From NCBI GenBank assembly GCA_021792555.1, contig JAJYUL010000003.1, forward strand, positions 62,001-126,000: a stretch of 64,000 nucleotides of DNA, written 5' to 3'. The notes beneath the pieces were generated by a model. The model was not told the origin of the DNA, did not search any database, and worked only from the letters and a program-made list of their open reading frames with translations. Source of the stretch: Pseudomonadota bacterium (GTDB lineage Bacteria > Pseudomonadota > Gammaproteobacteria > Steroidobacterales > Steroidobacteraceae). The position numbers and the translations under genes are program-made. The first letter of the stretch is position 1; each line of letters starts with the position of its first letter. This document shows, piece after piece, positions 8,616 to 19,679 of the stretch.

Positions 8616-10153
8616 GCACGATCTACGTACCGGGAGACTCCGGCGCGCTGGCGCTCGGCGCCGATGCCGTATGCCGGGCGATCAGCAGCGAGGCCGCCGC
8701 GCGCAGGCTCGATGTGCGGGTGGTGCGCAACGGCTCACGGGGCGCGTACTGGCTCGAGCCGCTGATCGAGGTGGCGAGCGCGCAGGGCCGCATCGCCTAC
8801 GGGCCGGTGAGCGCCGCGGACGTGCCCGGTCTGTTCGAGGCCGGCTGGCTCGAGGGCGGGGCACATCGGTTGCTGCTCGGCCCGACCGACCAGCTGCCGT
8901 GGTTTGCCGGACAGCAGCGCCTGAGTTTCGAGCGGGTCGGGCTGACCGATCCGTGCAGCGTTGCCGATTACGTCGCGCACGGCGGCTACCAGGGCCTGCG
9001 CCGCGCGCTGTCGATGGACCCGGCGAGCGTGGTCGAGCGCATCAGCCGCTCCGGTCTGCGCGGCCGGGGCGGGGCGGCGTTTCCGACCGGCATCAAGTGG
9101 AAGACGGTCCTCGATCAGCCCGCCGGTCAGAAGTACGTGACCTGCAACGCCGATGAGGGCGACTCCGGCACGTTCTCCGACCGCATGCTCATCGAGGGCG
9201 ATCCGCTGAGTCTGATCGAGGGCATGACGATTGCGGGCCTCGCGGTCGGCGCGACGCAGGGCTACATCTACCTGCGCGCGGAGTATCCGCACGCCTGGCG
9301 CACGCTGACGCAGGCGATCGCCGCGGCGTACGCGGCGGATTATCTCGGCGGCGATGTCATGGGCAGTGGAAGGCGTTTCGATCTGGAGATCCGCCTCGGC
9401 GCCGGCGCCTACATCTGCGGCGAGGAGACCTCGATGCTCGAGAGCCTCGAGGGGCGGCGCGGGGAGGTGCGCGTGCGCCCGCCGCTGCCGGCGATCAAGG
9501 GCCTGTTCGGCCGTCCGACGATCGTCAACAACGTGATCACGCTGGCCACCGTGCCGCTCATTTTGCGCGAAGGCGCGGAGTTCTACGCCGGCTTCGGCAT
9601 GGGTAAATCGCGCGGCACGCTGCCGCTGCAGCTCGCCGGCAACATCAAGCGCGGCGGGCTGGTCGAGCGGGCCTTCGGGTTGACGCTGCGCGAGCTGCTG
9701 TACGACTACGGCGGCGGCTCGGCGAGCGGGCGGCCGATCCGCGCAGTGCAGATCGGCGGACCGCTCGGGGCCTACGTGCCGGCCGCGCAGTTCGACACGC
9801 CGGTCGATTACGAAGCGCTCGCCGCCATCGGTGCGATGCTCGGCCACGGCGGCATCGTCGTCTTCGACGACACGGTCGACATGGCCCGGATGGCCCGCTA
9901 TGCGATGGAATTCTGCGCGATCGAGTCGTGCGGCAAGTGCACGCCCTGCCGGATCGGCTCGACCCGCGGCATGGAGATCCTCGATCGCATCATCGAGGGG
10001 CGCGATGCGCAGCGCAATCTGGAGCAGCTCGATGCGCTGTGCGAGCTGATGGTGCAGGGCTCGCTCTGCGGCCTTGGCGGCATGGCGCCCTTCCCGGTGC
10101 AGAGCGCCGTGAAGCACTTCCGGGAAGATTTCAGCGCGCGCGCGCAGCATTGA
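8612..10153 (+). CDS. fdsB: NAD-dependent formate dehydrogenase beta subunit (NuoF-like, FMN/NAD/4Fe-4S)
   Basis: 513 residues. An N-terminal thioredoxin-like region (about 1-110) is fused to a NuoF-type module, as in known FdsB proteins. The NADH/FMN glycine-rich motif GRGGAAFPTG is at about 151-160, followed by CNADEGDSGTFSDR and GAGAYICGEETSM. The 4Fe-4S ligands are Cys440, Cys443, Cys446 (ESCGKCTPC) and Cys486. The start at 8612 overlaps the fdsG stop by 4 nt. Confidence 0.96.
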   Translation: MSTIYVPGDSGALALGADAVCRAISSEAAARRLDVRVVRNGSRGAYWLEPLIEVASAQGRIAYGPVSAADVPGLFEAGWLEGGAHRLLLGPTDQLPWFAGQQRLSFERVGLTDPCSVADYVAHGGYQGLRRALSMDPASVVERISRSGLRGRGGAAFPTGIKWKTVLDQPAGQKYVTCNADEGDSGTFSDRMLIEGDPLSLIEGMTIAGLAVGATQGYIYLRAEYPHAWRTLTQAIAAAYAADYLGGDVMGSGRRFDLEIRLGAGAYICGEETSMLESLEGRRGEVRVRPPLPAIKGLFGRPTIVNNVITLATVPLILREGAEFYAGFGMGKSRGTLPLQLAGNIKRGGLVERAFGLTLRELLYDYGGGSASGRPIRAVQIGGPLGAYVPAAQFDTPVDYEALAAIGAMLGHGGIVVFDDTVDMARMARYAMEFCAIESCGKCTPCRIGSTRGMEILDRIIEGRDAQRNLEQLDALCELMVQGSLCGLGGMAPFPVQSAVKHFREDFSARAQH

Positions 10154-10213
10154 CGGACGTACGGCCGCGGCCGGCGCCGAGCGCCGCCGCCACCGGCGTC
10201 GGAGGCCTTGACG

Positions 10214-13060
10214 ATGTTTGCAATCGATTATCATGATCATGGCACGGCGGCGCCGCTCGCGGGCGCGCCGGTTACCCTCGAGATCGACGGCCACGAGGTC
10301 ACCGTACCGGCGGGCACCTCGCTCATGCGGGCCGCGGCGCTCGCCGGCATCGACGTGCCGAAGCTCTGCGCCACCGATACGCTGAAGGCGTTCGGATCGT
10401 GCCGGCTGTGCCTGGTGCAGATCGAGGGCCGCAAGGGCTATCCGGCCTCCTGCACCACGCTTGCCGAGGCCGGGATGAAGGTGCGCACCCAGTCGCCCGA
10501 TCTGCAGCGGCTGCGCCGCGGGGTCATCGACCTGTACGTCTCGGATCATCCGCTCGAGTGCGACGACTGTGCGGCCAACGGGCACTGCGAGCTGCAGTCC
10601 ATGGCCGCCGCGGTCGGCGTGACCCACACGTCCTATGCGCACGGCGCGATGCACCGGCCCCTCGCGGTCGACCGCAGCAATCCGTACTTCGAGTTCGATC
10701 CGCAGCTGTGCATCGTGTGTTCGCGCTGCGTGCGCGCATGCGATGAGGTGCAGGGCACGTTCGCGCTCACCGTGCAGAGCCGGGGCTTCGCCTCGAAGAT
10801 CGCCGCCAGCGAGGATCAGCCGTTTCTCGAGTCCGAGTGCGTCTCCTGCGGCGCGTGCGTCGAGGCCTGTCCGACGGCCGCGCTCAGCGAGAAGTCGCTT
10901 GCGCACGGCAAGGCGCGCGAGCGCGCGGTCACGACCACCTGCGCCTATTGCGGCGTCGGCTGCAGCTTCACCGCCGAGGTCGGCGGCACGGCCGAAGCCC
11001 CGGAAGTGGTGCGGATGGTCCCGAACCGCAACGGGCACGCCAACCACGGCCATGCGTGCGTGAAGGGGCGCTTCGCCTACGGCTACGCCATGCACCCGGA
11101 CCGGCAGTTAAAGCCGATGATCCGCAAGAGCATCCGCGAGCCGTGGCGGGAAGTCTCCTGGGAGGAGGCGATCGCCTACGCGGCGAGTGAGATCCGCCGC
11201 ATCCAGGCGAAATACGGCCGCGACGCGGTCGGCGGCATCACCTCCTCGCGCTGCACCAACGAGGAGACCTTCCTCGTGCAGAAGCTGGTGCGCGCCGCCT
11301 TCGGCACCAACAACGTCGACACCTGCGCGCGCGTGTGCCACTCCCCGACCGGCTACGGCCTGAAGAGCACCCTCGGGGAGTCCGCCGGCACGCAGGCGTT
11401 CACCTCGGTGAGCCAGACGGATGTGATTCTGCTCATCGGCGCGAACCCGACCGACGGCCACCCGGTGTTCGCCTCACAGATGAAGCAGCGCCTGCGCGCG
11501 GGCGCCAAGCTCATCGTCATCGACCCGCGGGCCATCGGCCTGGTGCGCAGCCCGCACGTGGCGGCGGACTTTCACCTGCAGCTGCGGCCCGGCACCAACG
11601 TGGCCATGCTCAATGCGCTGGCGCACGTGGTGGTGACGGAGGGCCTGACTCGCGAGCAGTACGTGGCCGAGCGCTGCGAGGCGCCCTCCTACGAGCGCTG
11701 GAAGGCGTTCGTGTCCGAGCCGCGCAACTCGCCGGAGGCGCTCGCCGAGGTCACGGGCGTGCCGGCCGAGGAGGTGCGCCGCGCCGCGCGCCTGTACGCC
11801 ACCGGCGGCAACGGAGCGATCTACTATGGGCTCGGCGTGACCGAGCACAGCCAGGGCTCCACGGCGGTGATGGCGCTCGCCAACCTCGCCATGGCCACCG
11901 GCAACCTCGGCCGCGAGGGCGTCGGCGTCAACCCGCTGCGCGGGCAGAACAACGTGCAGGGCTCGTGCGACATGGGCTCCTTCCCGCACGAGTTCAGCGG
12001 CTACCGGCACGTGTCCGACCCGGCGGTGCGCGCGCTGTTCGAGCAGGCGTGGGGCGTGAAGCTCGACCCCGAGCCGGGTCTGCGCATCCCGAACATGTTC
12101 GAGGCGGCGCTCGACGGCACGTTCCGCGCGATGTACGTGCAGGGGGAGGATTTCGTGCAGTCCGACCCCGACACGCATCACGTCACGCACGCCATGGAGG
12201 CGATGGAGTGCGTGATCGTGCAGGATCTGTTCCTCAACGAGACGGCGCAGTTCGCGCACGTGTTCCTGCCGGGCTCGTCGTTTCTGGAGAAGGACGGCAC
12301 CTTCACCAATGCCGAGCGGCGCATCTCGCGCGTGCGCCAGGTCATCCCGCCGCGCGCCGGGTACGCGGACTGGGAGGTCACGATGCTGCTGTCGAACGCG
12401 CTCGGCTATCCGATGAACTACCGCCATCCGTCCGAGATCATGGACGAGATCGCGCGGCTGACCCCGACCTTCGAGGGCGTCTCCTACGCCAAGCTCGACC
12501 GCCTGGGCAGCATCCAGTGGCCGTGCAACGAGGCGGCGCCCGAGGGCACCCCGACCATGCACGTCGGGGAGTTCGTGCGCGGCAAGGGGCGCTTCTACAC
12601 CACCGAGTACGTGCCGACCAGCGAGCGGGTGAACAGCCGATTCCCGCTGATCCTGACCACCGGCCGGATCCTCTCCCAGTACAACGTCGGGGCGCAGACC
12701 CGGCGCACCGACAACGTGGTCTGGCACGAAGAGGACCTCCTCGAGATCCATCCGCACGATGCCGAAACGCGCGGCATCGCCGATGGCGACTGGGTGGGCC
12801 TCACCAGCCGCACGGGCGAGACCGTGCTGCGCGCCCGGGTGAGCGGGCGGATCGCCCCGGGGGTCGTCTACACGACGTTCCACTTCCCGCAGACCCAGGC
12901 CAACATCGTGACGACGGAGAATTCCGACTGGGCGACCAATTGCCCGGAGTACAAGGTCACCGCCGTCGAGGTCGTGCGGATCACCCAGGCGGAGGCATGG
13001 CGCGCGCGCGCCGCGCAGGAGCGCGCCGCCGGGCGCTCGCGCCAGCCGGTGCATGCCTGA
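10214..13060 (+). CDS. fdsA: NAD-dependent formate dehydrogenase alpha subunit (Mo-bis-MGD)
   Basis: 948-residue catalytic subunit. In order: a NuoG-like 2Fe-2S domain (Cys52, 63, 66, 80); an N3-type 4Fe-4S site (His112, Cys116, 119, 125); two ferredoxin-type 4Fe-4S motifs (Cys166-176 and 209-219); a fifth cluster motif CAYCGVGC (243-250, plus Cys282); then the Mo-bis-MGD domains. The Mo ligand is Cys375 in CARVCHSPT, so this is a Cys, not a selenocysteine, enzyme. I start at the ATG at 10214 because GGAGG (10201-10205) lies 8 nt before it; an in-frame TTG at 10208 is only 2 nt from that site. Confidence 0.97.
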   Translation: MFAIDYHDHGTAAPLAGAPVTLEIDGHEVTVPAGTSLMRAAALAGIDVPKLCATDTLKAFGSCRLCLVQIEGRKGYPASCTTLAEAGMKVRTQSPDLQRLRRGVIDLYVSDHPLECDDCAANGHCELQSMAAAVGVTHTSYAHGAMHRPLAVDRSNPYFEFDPQLCIVCSRCVRACDEVQGTFALTVQSRGFASKIAASEDQPFLESECVSCGACVEACPTAALSEKSLAHGKARERAVTTTCAYCGVGCSFTAEVGGTAEAPEVVRMVPNRNGHANHGHACVKGRFAYGYAMHPDRQLKPMIRKSIREPWREVSWEEAIAYAASEIRRIQAKYGRDAVGGITSSRCTNEETFLVQKLVRAAFGTNNVDTCARVCHSPTGYGLKSTLGESAGTQAFTSVSQTDVILLIGANPTDGHPVFASQMKQRLRAGAKLIVIDPRAIGLVRSPHVAADFHLQLRPGTNVAMLNALAHVVVTEGLTREQYVAERCEAPSYERWKAFVSEPRNSPEALAEVTGVPAEEVRRAARLYATGGNGAIYYGLGVTEHSQGSTAVMALANLAMATGNLGREGVGVNPLRGQNNVQGSCDMGSFPHEFSGYRHVSDPAVRALFEQAWGVKLDPEPGLRIPNMFEAALDGTFRAMYVQGEDFVQSDPDTHHVTHAMEAMECVIVQDLFLNETAQFAHVFLPGSSFLEKDGTFTNAERRISRVRQVIPPRAGYADWEVTMLLSNALGYPMNYRHPSEIMDEIARLTPTFEGVSYAKLDRLGSIQWPCNEAAPEGTPTMHVGEFVRGKGRFYTTEYVPTSERVNSRFPLILTTGRILSQYNVGAQTRRTDNVVWHEEDLLEIHPHDAETRGIADGDWVGLTSRTGETVLRARVSGRIAPGVVYTTFHFPQTQANIVTTENSDWATNCPEYKVTAVEVVRITQAEAWRARAAQERAAGRSRQPVHA

Positions 13061-13895
13061 GATCCCGCAAGGCCCCGTACCGCTCGTTGCGCAGTTCGAG
13101 GTCGAGCGCTGGCGGCCGGGCGGGACCGTCCGTGCGCTCGATCGGGTGGCCGAGGAGGTGCCGGTGACGCTCATTTATGAGGACGTGCCGCACGGGGTGA
13201 TGCTGGCGACGCCGGCCGATCTGGAGGACTTCGCCGTGGGCTTCACCTTGAGCGAGGGCCTGGTCGAGCGTCCCGCGGAGATCCGCGGCGTCGAGGTGCG
13301 CTACGCGCTGGAGTCGGCCGAGGCCCGGGTGAGCGTCGCCTGGGAGCGCTTCACCGCGCTGCTCGAGCGGCGCCGCAGGCTGACCGGCCGGACCGGATGC
13401 GGATTGTGCGGCGTGGAGACGGCCGAGCAGGCGGTGCGCCAGATCAAGCCGGTGGGCACGGGCCCCACCGTGAGCGTCGCGGAGCTGCACGCGGCGATCG
13501 CGGCGCTCGGGCAGCGGCAGCCGCTGAACGCGCTGACCGGCAGCGTGCATGCGGCCGCCTGGGTGAGGCCCGGGCACGGCATCGAAGCGGTGCGCGAGGA
13601 CGTGGGCCGGCACAACGCGCTCGACAAGCTGATCGGCGCCAAGGTCCGTTCGGGTGCGGATCTATCCGGCGGCTTCGTGCTGCTGACCAGCCGGGCGAGT
13701 TTCGAGATGGTGCAAAAGAGCGCCGCAGTCGGCATCGCGTTCATCGCCGCGCTGTCGGCGCCTACGGCGCTCGCCGTGCGCCTGGCGCGTCAGGCGGGCG
13801 TAACCCTGGTGGCGTTCGCGCGCGAGCGGCAACATGTCGTTTACGCGCACCCTCATCGTCTGATTGGCGATCCCGGAGATAACCGACCGTCATGA
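13053..13895 (+). CDS. fdhD: Formate dehydrogenase accessory sulfurtransferase FdhD (FdsC)
   Basis: 280 residues. FdhD-type proteins carry sulfur from the cysteine desulfurase to the molybdenum cofactor and are required for formate dehydrogenase activity. The active-site CGLCG motif is at 116-120, followed by the family segments LTGSVHAAAW, EDVGRHNALDK and TSRASFEMVQKSA. The start lies inside fdsA (8-nt overlap) and the stop overlaps fdsD by 4 nt, in the order fdsG-B-A-C-D known from Cupriavidus and Rhodobacter. Confidence 0.96.
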   Translation: MPEIPQGPVPLVAQFEVERWRPGGTVRALDRVAEEVPVTLIYEDVPHGVMLATPADLEDFAVGFTLSEGLVERPAEIRGVEVRYALESAEARVSVAWERFTALLERRRRLTGRTGCGLCGVETAEQAVRQIKPVGTGPTVSVAELHAAIAALGQRQPLNALTGSVHAAAWVRPGHGIEAVREDVGRHNALDKLIGAKVRSGADLSGGFVLLTSRASFEMVQKSAAVGIAFIAALSAPTALAVRLARQAGVTLVAFARERQHVVYAHPHRLIGDPGDNRPS

Positions 13896-14125
13896 ACATA
13901 GATCTGCTGACGAAGATGGCGAACGAGATCAGCGCGTTCTTCGCGACCGAATCCCCGCCCGATCGGGCCGCGCAGGACGTGGCTCAGCATCTGCGGCGAT
14001 TCTGGGAGCCGCGCATGCGCCGTCAGATCATCGCGCACGTGCGCGAGCACGATGGCGTCGGGCTGACGGATCTCGCGCGGCGCGGCGTCGAGACGCTCGC
14101 CGCAGGGGAATCGGGCGGCGCGTGA
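13892..14125 (+). CDS. fdsD: Formate dehydrogenase delta subunit
   Basis: A 77-residue protein at the end of the fds operon. It begins LLTKMANEISAFFATE and contains DVAQHLRRFWEPRMRRQI, the recognisable core of FdsD, a small protein needed for full activity of soluble NAD-linked formate dehydrogenases. It overlaps fdhD by the ATGA junction. Confidence 0.93.
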   Translation: MNIDLLTKMANEISAFFATESPPDRAAQDVAQHLRRFWEPRMRRQIIAHVREHDGVGLTDLARRGVETLAAGESGGA

Positions 14126-14161
14126 GCCGCGGCGGGAGCGCGCCCGCCCTGGTGTCTGCAG

Positions 14162-14181
14162 GCCATTTCGGTTAGAATGGC
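14162..14181 (+). promoter_or_regulatory. Small inverted repeat with a -10-like core before the adenosine kinase gene
   Basis: GCCATT (14162-14167) and AATGGC (14176-14181) form a 6-bp stem. TAGAAT (14173-14178), preceded by GGT, resembles a -10 hexamer. No convincing -35 is visible. It could be the promoter of the adenosine kinase-metK unit or a weak hairpin after fdsD; I favour the promoter. Confidence 0.35.
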
Positions 14182-14208
14182 ACGCTCATTCAAACGAAAT
14201 GATACGGC

Positions 14209-15260
14209 ATGACACAGACTTTCCCGGCGGGCGGGGTGTCACGCAAGGCTGAGAGCACCCGCAAAGCGCTGATTTGCGGCTCGGTGGCGTTCGATTCGAT
14301 CATGCGATTCGAAGGCCGTTTCCGCGACCACATCCTGCCCGAACAGATCCACATCCTGAACGTTTCGTTCCTGGTGCCGCAGCTGCGCCGGGAGTTCGGC
14401 GGTTGCGCCGGGAATATCGCCTACAACATGCGCCTGCTCGGGGATGTCGGGGCGCCGATGGCGACCGTCGGGCGCGACTTCGACCCGTACCGACAGTGGC
14501 TCGAGGACGTGGGCATCCCGCTTGATCACGTGCGCGTCGTCGAAGAGGAGCTGACCGCGCAGGCGTTCATCACGACCGATCTTGACGACAATCAGATCAC
14601 CGCATTTCACCCCGGCGCGATGCAGCTGGCGCACCTCAATGAGGTGAGCGCGGCGAGCGGCGCGGCCATCGGCGTGGTGGCCCCCGACGGGCGCACGGGC
14701 ATGATCGAACACGCCGCTCAGTTCGCCGCGGCGGGCATCCCGTTCCTGTTCGACCCCGGCCAGGGGCTGCCGATGTTCAGCGGCGAGGATCTTGCCCGCT
14801 TCATCGAGCAGGCCACCTGGGTGGCGGTGAACGACTACGAGTGGCGGCTGCTCGAGCAGAAGACCGGGTGGAACGAGCGGCAGGTGAGCGAGCGCGTGGC
14901 GGCGCTGATCGTCACGCGCGGCGCGCAGGGCTCGGTCATTCACACGCGCGAGGGGAGCATCGAGATACCCTGCGCCAAGGCGCGCGCGGTGATCGACCCG
15001 ACCGGCTGCGGCGATGCGTACCGGGCGGGCCTGCTGCACGGGCTGCTGCACGGCCTTGACTGGGAAACGACCGGGCGGATCGCCGCGGTCATGGGCGCGA
15101 TCAAGATCGAGTCGCGCGGCACCCAGAACCATAGTCTCTCGCGCGCGGCGATCGCCGATCGGCTGAGCGAGAGTTTCGGCGCCGCGGCCGCGCAGGCCGC
15201 GTTCGGCGCGGCGGGTGCTGCGCATCCGTCTCACACCAAACTATCGACGGGAACCAACCG

Positions 15261-15264
<4 letters not shown>
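14209..15264 (+). CDS. PfkB-family adenosine kinase
   Basis: 351 residues of the ribokinase (PfkB) fold: [11 protein letters not shown] near residue 63 (signature 1 region), [10 protein letters not shown] in the middle, and [12 protein letters not shown] (263-274) with catalytic Asp269. The anion hole reads GCGD in place of the commoner GAGD. Adenosine kinase removes adenosine made when SAH is hydrolysed. Its overlap with metK (ATGA) and closeness to ahcY make that assignment much more likely than a sugar kinase, though substrate is inferred from context. Confidence 0.85.
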
Positions 15265-16433
<1,169 letters not shown>

Positions 16434-16515
16434 TCCGGCGCCCCGGCGGCCGCCTGCGGCGGCCCGCCGGGGCGCATGCCTTCGCCGCCGCACGGTGCGG
16501 TGGTGCGGCGTCCCT

Positions 16516-16601
16516 CGAGGAGCGTTGCGACAGGCTGGCGGCCGATCCGTGCCCGCCCCCTGCCAGGCTCGAAGGACGCGTAGTCAGTCACACGGCGCTC
16601 A
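16516..16601 (+). ncRNA. SAH riboswitch (ahcY RNA motif)
   Basis: The 192-nt gap between metK and ahcY holds the conserved blocks of the SAH riboswitch in the right order. CGAGGAGCGTTGC (16516-16528) opens the P1 stem, CCAGGCTCG (16563-16571) is the conserved core, and ACGGCGCTCA (16592-16601) closes P1: GAGCG 16520-16524 pairs with CGCTC 16596-16600. CTGGC (535-539 of this kb) pairs with GCCAG (562-566) as the second stem. It ends 24 nt before the ahcY ATG. In characterised cases this RNA switches ahcY on when S-adenosylhomocysteine accumulates. Confidence 0.92.
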
Positions 16602-16625
16602 ATGAACCCATTGGAGCAATAAGCC

Positions 16626-18047
<1,422 letters not shown>

Positions 18048-18052
18048 CAGTG

Positions 18053-18089
18053 TGACGGCCGTCCTCGCCTGCGGCGAGGGCGGCCGTCA
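18053..18089 (+). terminator. Long hairpin after ahcY
   Basis: A 17-bp stem with one G-T pair and a 3-nt loop starts 5 nt after the ahcY stop (left arm 18053-18069, right arm 18073-18089). There is no T-run behind it, so it is a probable terminator or mRNA 3'-end stabiliser rather than a textbook intrinsic terminator. Confidence 0.55.
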
Positions 18090-18170
18090 ACTCCGCCGAG
18101 TGTCGAATCTGACCTGCAACATCCGCCGCGCGCCCCAGCGGACTTCCTACAACATATCAATTGAAAGAAG

Positions 18171-18199
18171 TTGGACGGGCGTAAAAATACGTGTATGAT
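18171..18199 (+). promoter_or_regulatory. Sigma-70-type promoter for the small HTH gene
   Basis: TTGGAC (18171-18176) and TATGAT (18194-18199) are separated by exactly 17 bp in an AT-rich island of an otherwise GC-rich sequence. A start near 18206 gives a leader of about 37 nt before the ATG at 18243. This is one of the clearest promoters in the window. Confidence 0.75.
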
Positions 18200-18242
18200 C
18201 CGCCCCGAAACCCTGTAGTTGGGTGTATTTTGGGAGTCTATG

Positions 18243-18446
18243 ATGGCGAAACGTCCCCCGAACGACGGCGCGTCCTGGAGCGCCAGTGAGCTGAAGACCT
18301 TGAAGGCGCTCGCGAAGGCGGGCACTCCGACCACCGAGGTCGCCAAGAAGCTCGGGCGTACCCCTGCGGCCGTGCAGCAGAAGGCGATGCGCGCCGGAAT
18401 TTCCTTCCGGGCCGCCAAGCGGGCCGGCGCACGCAAGAAGAAATAG
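18243..18446 (+). CDS. Small helix-turn-helix (SANT/Myb-like) protein
   Basis: A 67-residue basic protein: MAKRPPNDG, then WSASELKTLKALAKAGTPTTEVAKKLGRTPAAVQQKAMRAG, then a Lys/Arg-rich tail. The middle reads as a tri-helical DNA-binding fold whose third helix, RTPAAVQQKA, is the recognition helix. Similar small proteins occur widely in proteobacteria without a known role. I start at the second of two adjacent ATGs because GGGAG (18232-18236) is 6 nt before it and only 3 nt before the first (18240). Its own strong promoter and terminator make it a monocistronic unit. Confidence 0.85.
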   Translation: MAKRPPNDGASWSASELKTLKALAKAGTPTTEVAKKLGRTPAAVQQKAMRAGISFRAAKRAGARKKK

Positions 18447-18464
18447 GCGTCGAACGGCGCACCG

Positions 18465-18512
18465 AGGCCGGGTATCCCACGCTCGCGGCGCGGGACCCGG
18501 CCTTTTATTTTG
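18465..18512 (+). terminator. Rho-independent terminator
   Basis: GGCCGGGT.TCCC.CGC pairs with the arm ending GGGACCCGGCC, followed at once by TTTTATTTT (18503-18511). The strong stem and T-tract make this a textbook intrinsic terminator for the small HTH gene. Confidence 0.9.
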
Positions 18513-18626
18513 GCCACGGCCCCGGCCGCGCTCGAGACTCTTGTCAGAGCCGAAATTAGTTGCCAAACTTCGCCGATTACATCGGTCTGTTTTCATTCAA
18601 AGAATTGCGTCTCGGAAGGAGGCGAC

Positions 18627-19331
18627 ATGCGACAGGCTCTGCGGTATTCGATCGGGGTGGCGGCGCTGGCGTTGGCCGGCTGCGGTGTGCAGGTGCACAA
18701 CCAGACGCCGTCGCAGTTGCAGGCTAATCCGGATATCGGCATGTATCCGATCTCGGCGTCGGTGAAGGCCGGCGCCCTGGTGAGTCAGCCGATCTACCTG
18801 TTCCAGGTGGGCGGCGGTCATAAGGTTCCCCTGCAGTCCAACGCCACCGGTACCCACTGGCAGACCATGTATCCGGTGCGCTGCAAGAGCAGCTTCCCGG
18901 TGCAGTACCTCGCGGTCTGGCGCGTGCAGGGCATGGCCACCCGTCAGAAGCTCTTCCCGGCCCAGCCTGTCGAGATCAAGCTGCTGCAGCCGCCGCTCAC
19001 CAAGGAGGCGATCATCAGCACCGCGGGCGCTCCGAAGCGCGGGGCGTGGGAGGGCGCAGTGAACTACGTGTTCGCCACCGCGGAGAACACGACCATCACC
19101 GGCGCGAAGATCGAGCCGGTGAGCAACAGCCGTGCGGACGTGCTCGCCGCCAAGGCGATCCGCGTCGTCAGCACCTTCCCGGTCCCCGCCTCCTGCGACA
19201 CGCCGACCGGCGTCGAGCTCGCCTCGCGTTTGCGCAAGGCCGAGGCGAATCTGGTGATCACCACCGATTCGAAGCAGGTGCCGACCTGGACCACCAAGGT
19301 CACTTTCGCGCCGGGGACCGTCGGCGAGTAA
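18627..19331 (+). CDS. Putative lipoprotein of unknown function
   Basis: 234 residues. The signal peptide is short (MRQALRYSIGVAALALAGC) with a lipobox ending at Cys19. The mature part is Thr/Val-rich and beta-like, with two further cysteines that could form a disulfide (CKSSFPVQYL and PASCDTPTG). No catalytic motif is recognised. AAGGAGG (18616-18622) fixes the start, although longer in-frame reading is possible upstream. It stands alone between two terminators, so context gives no function. Confidence 0.75.
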   Translation: MRQALRYSIGVAALALAGCGVQVHNQTPSQLQANPDIGMYPISASVKAGALVSQPIYLFQVGGGHKVPLQSNATGTHWQTMYPVRCKSSFPVQYLAVWRVQGMATRQKLFPAQPVEIKLLQPPLTKEAIISTAGAPKRGAWEGAVNYVFATAENTTITGAKIEPVSNSRADVLAAKAIRVVSTFPVPASCDTPTGVELASRLRKAEANLVITTDSKQVPTWTTKVTFAPGTVGE

Positions 19332-19357
19332 CGGCCCGCCGGGAGCATGCACGGAGG

Positions 19358-19388
19358 GAACGGGGTTCGCCGCTGGCGAACCCCGTTC
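19358..19388 (+). terminator. Perfect 14-bp hairpin after the lipoprotein gene
   Basis: GAACGGGGTTCGCC (19358-19371), a 3-nt loop, and its exact complement (19375-19388). The following bases (GCTTATGGGG) contain only a short T pair, so it is a terminator candidate with a weak U-tract. Confidence 0.65.
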
Positions 19389-19666
19389 GCTTATGGGGGG
19401 AGGAAAAGCACCGGGCGAGGCGACTCAAATCCGGACGAGTCTCAAATGGTGGCGCACGGGGGGGATGCCGCGCCGTCCGGGAGCCGCACTCAGCTCCGGT
19501 GCGGGAGAAAGTGTCGCATTGCGGCGCTGAACCGAGCGTGAACCACGTGGAGGAATTCCACCGCCGGCGCACGAATCGCGCTCGCGCCTGAGCGCACACT
19601 CCTCGCAGCGGCGCGGGTGCGGGCGGGGGGCTGTGTTGGATGCGCGAAGGTGCGGGGGGCGGTGCG
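19389..19666. other. Intergenic stretch without recognised gene
   Basis: About 280 nt between the lipoprotein hairpin and the methyltransferase promoter. Short open frames exist in several phases, but none has a ribosome site together with recognisable protein sequence. I see no RNA fold or repeat that I can name. Confidence 0.6.
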
Positions 19667-19672
19667 TATAAT
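19667..19672 (+). promoter_or_regulatory. Consensus -10 box immediately before the methyltransferase
   Basis: A perfect TATAAT sits 7 nt before the ATG at 19680 and overlaps another in-frame ATG at 19671. If it is used, transcription starts at about the A of the 19680 ATG, giving a leaderless mRNA and excluding the 19671 start. No -35 consensus is seen at 17 bp. Confidence 0.5.
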
Positions 19673-19679
19673 GGATCGC

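Noticed and set aside
10208-10213. TTG at 10208 as the fdsA start
   Set aside because: Only 2 nt separate it from GGAGG, whereas the ATG at 10214 has an 8-nt spacing.
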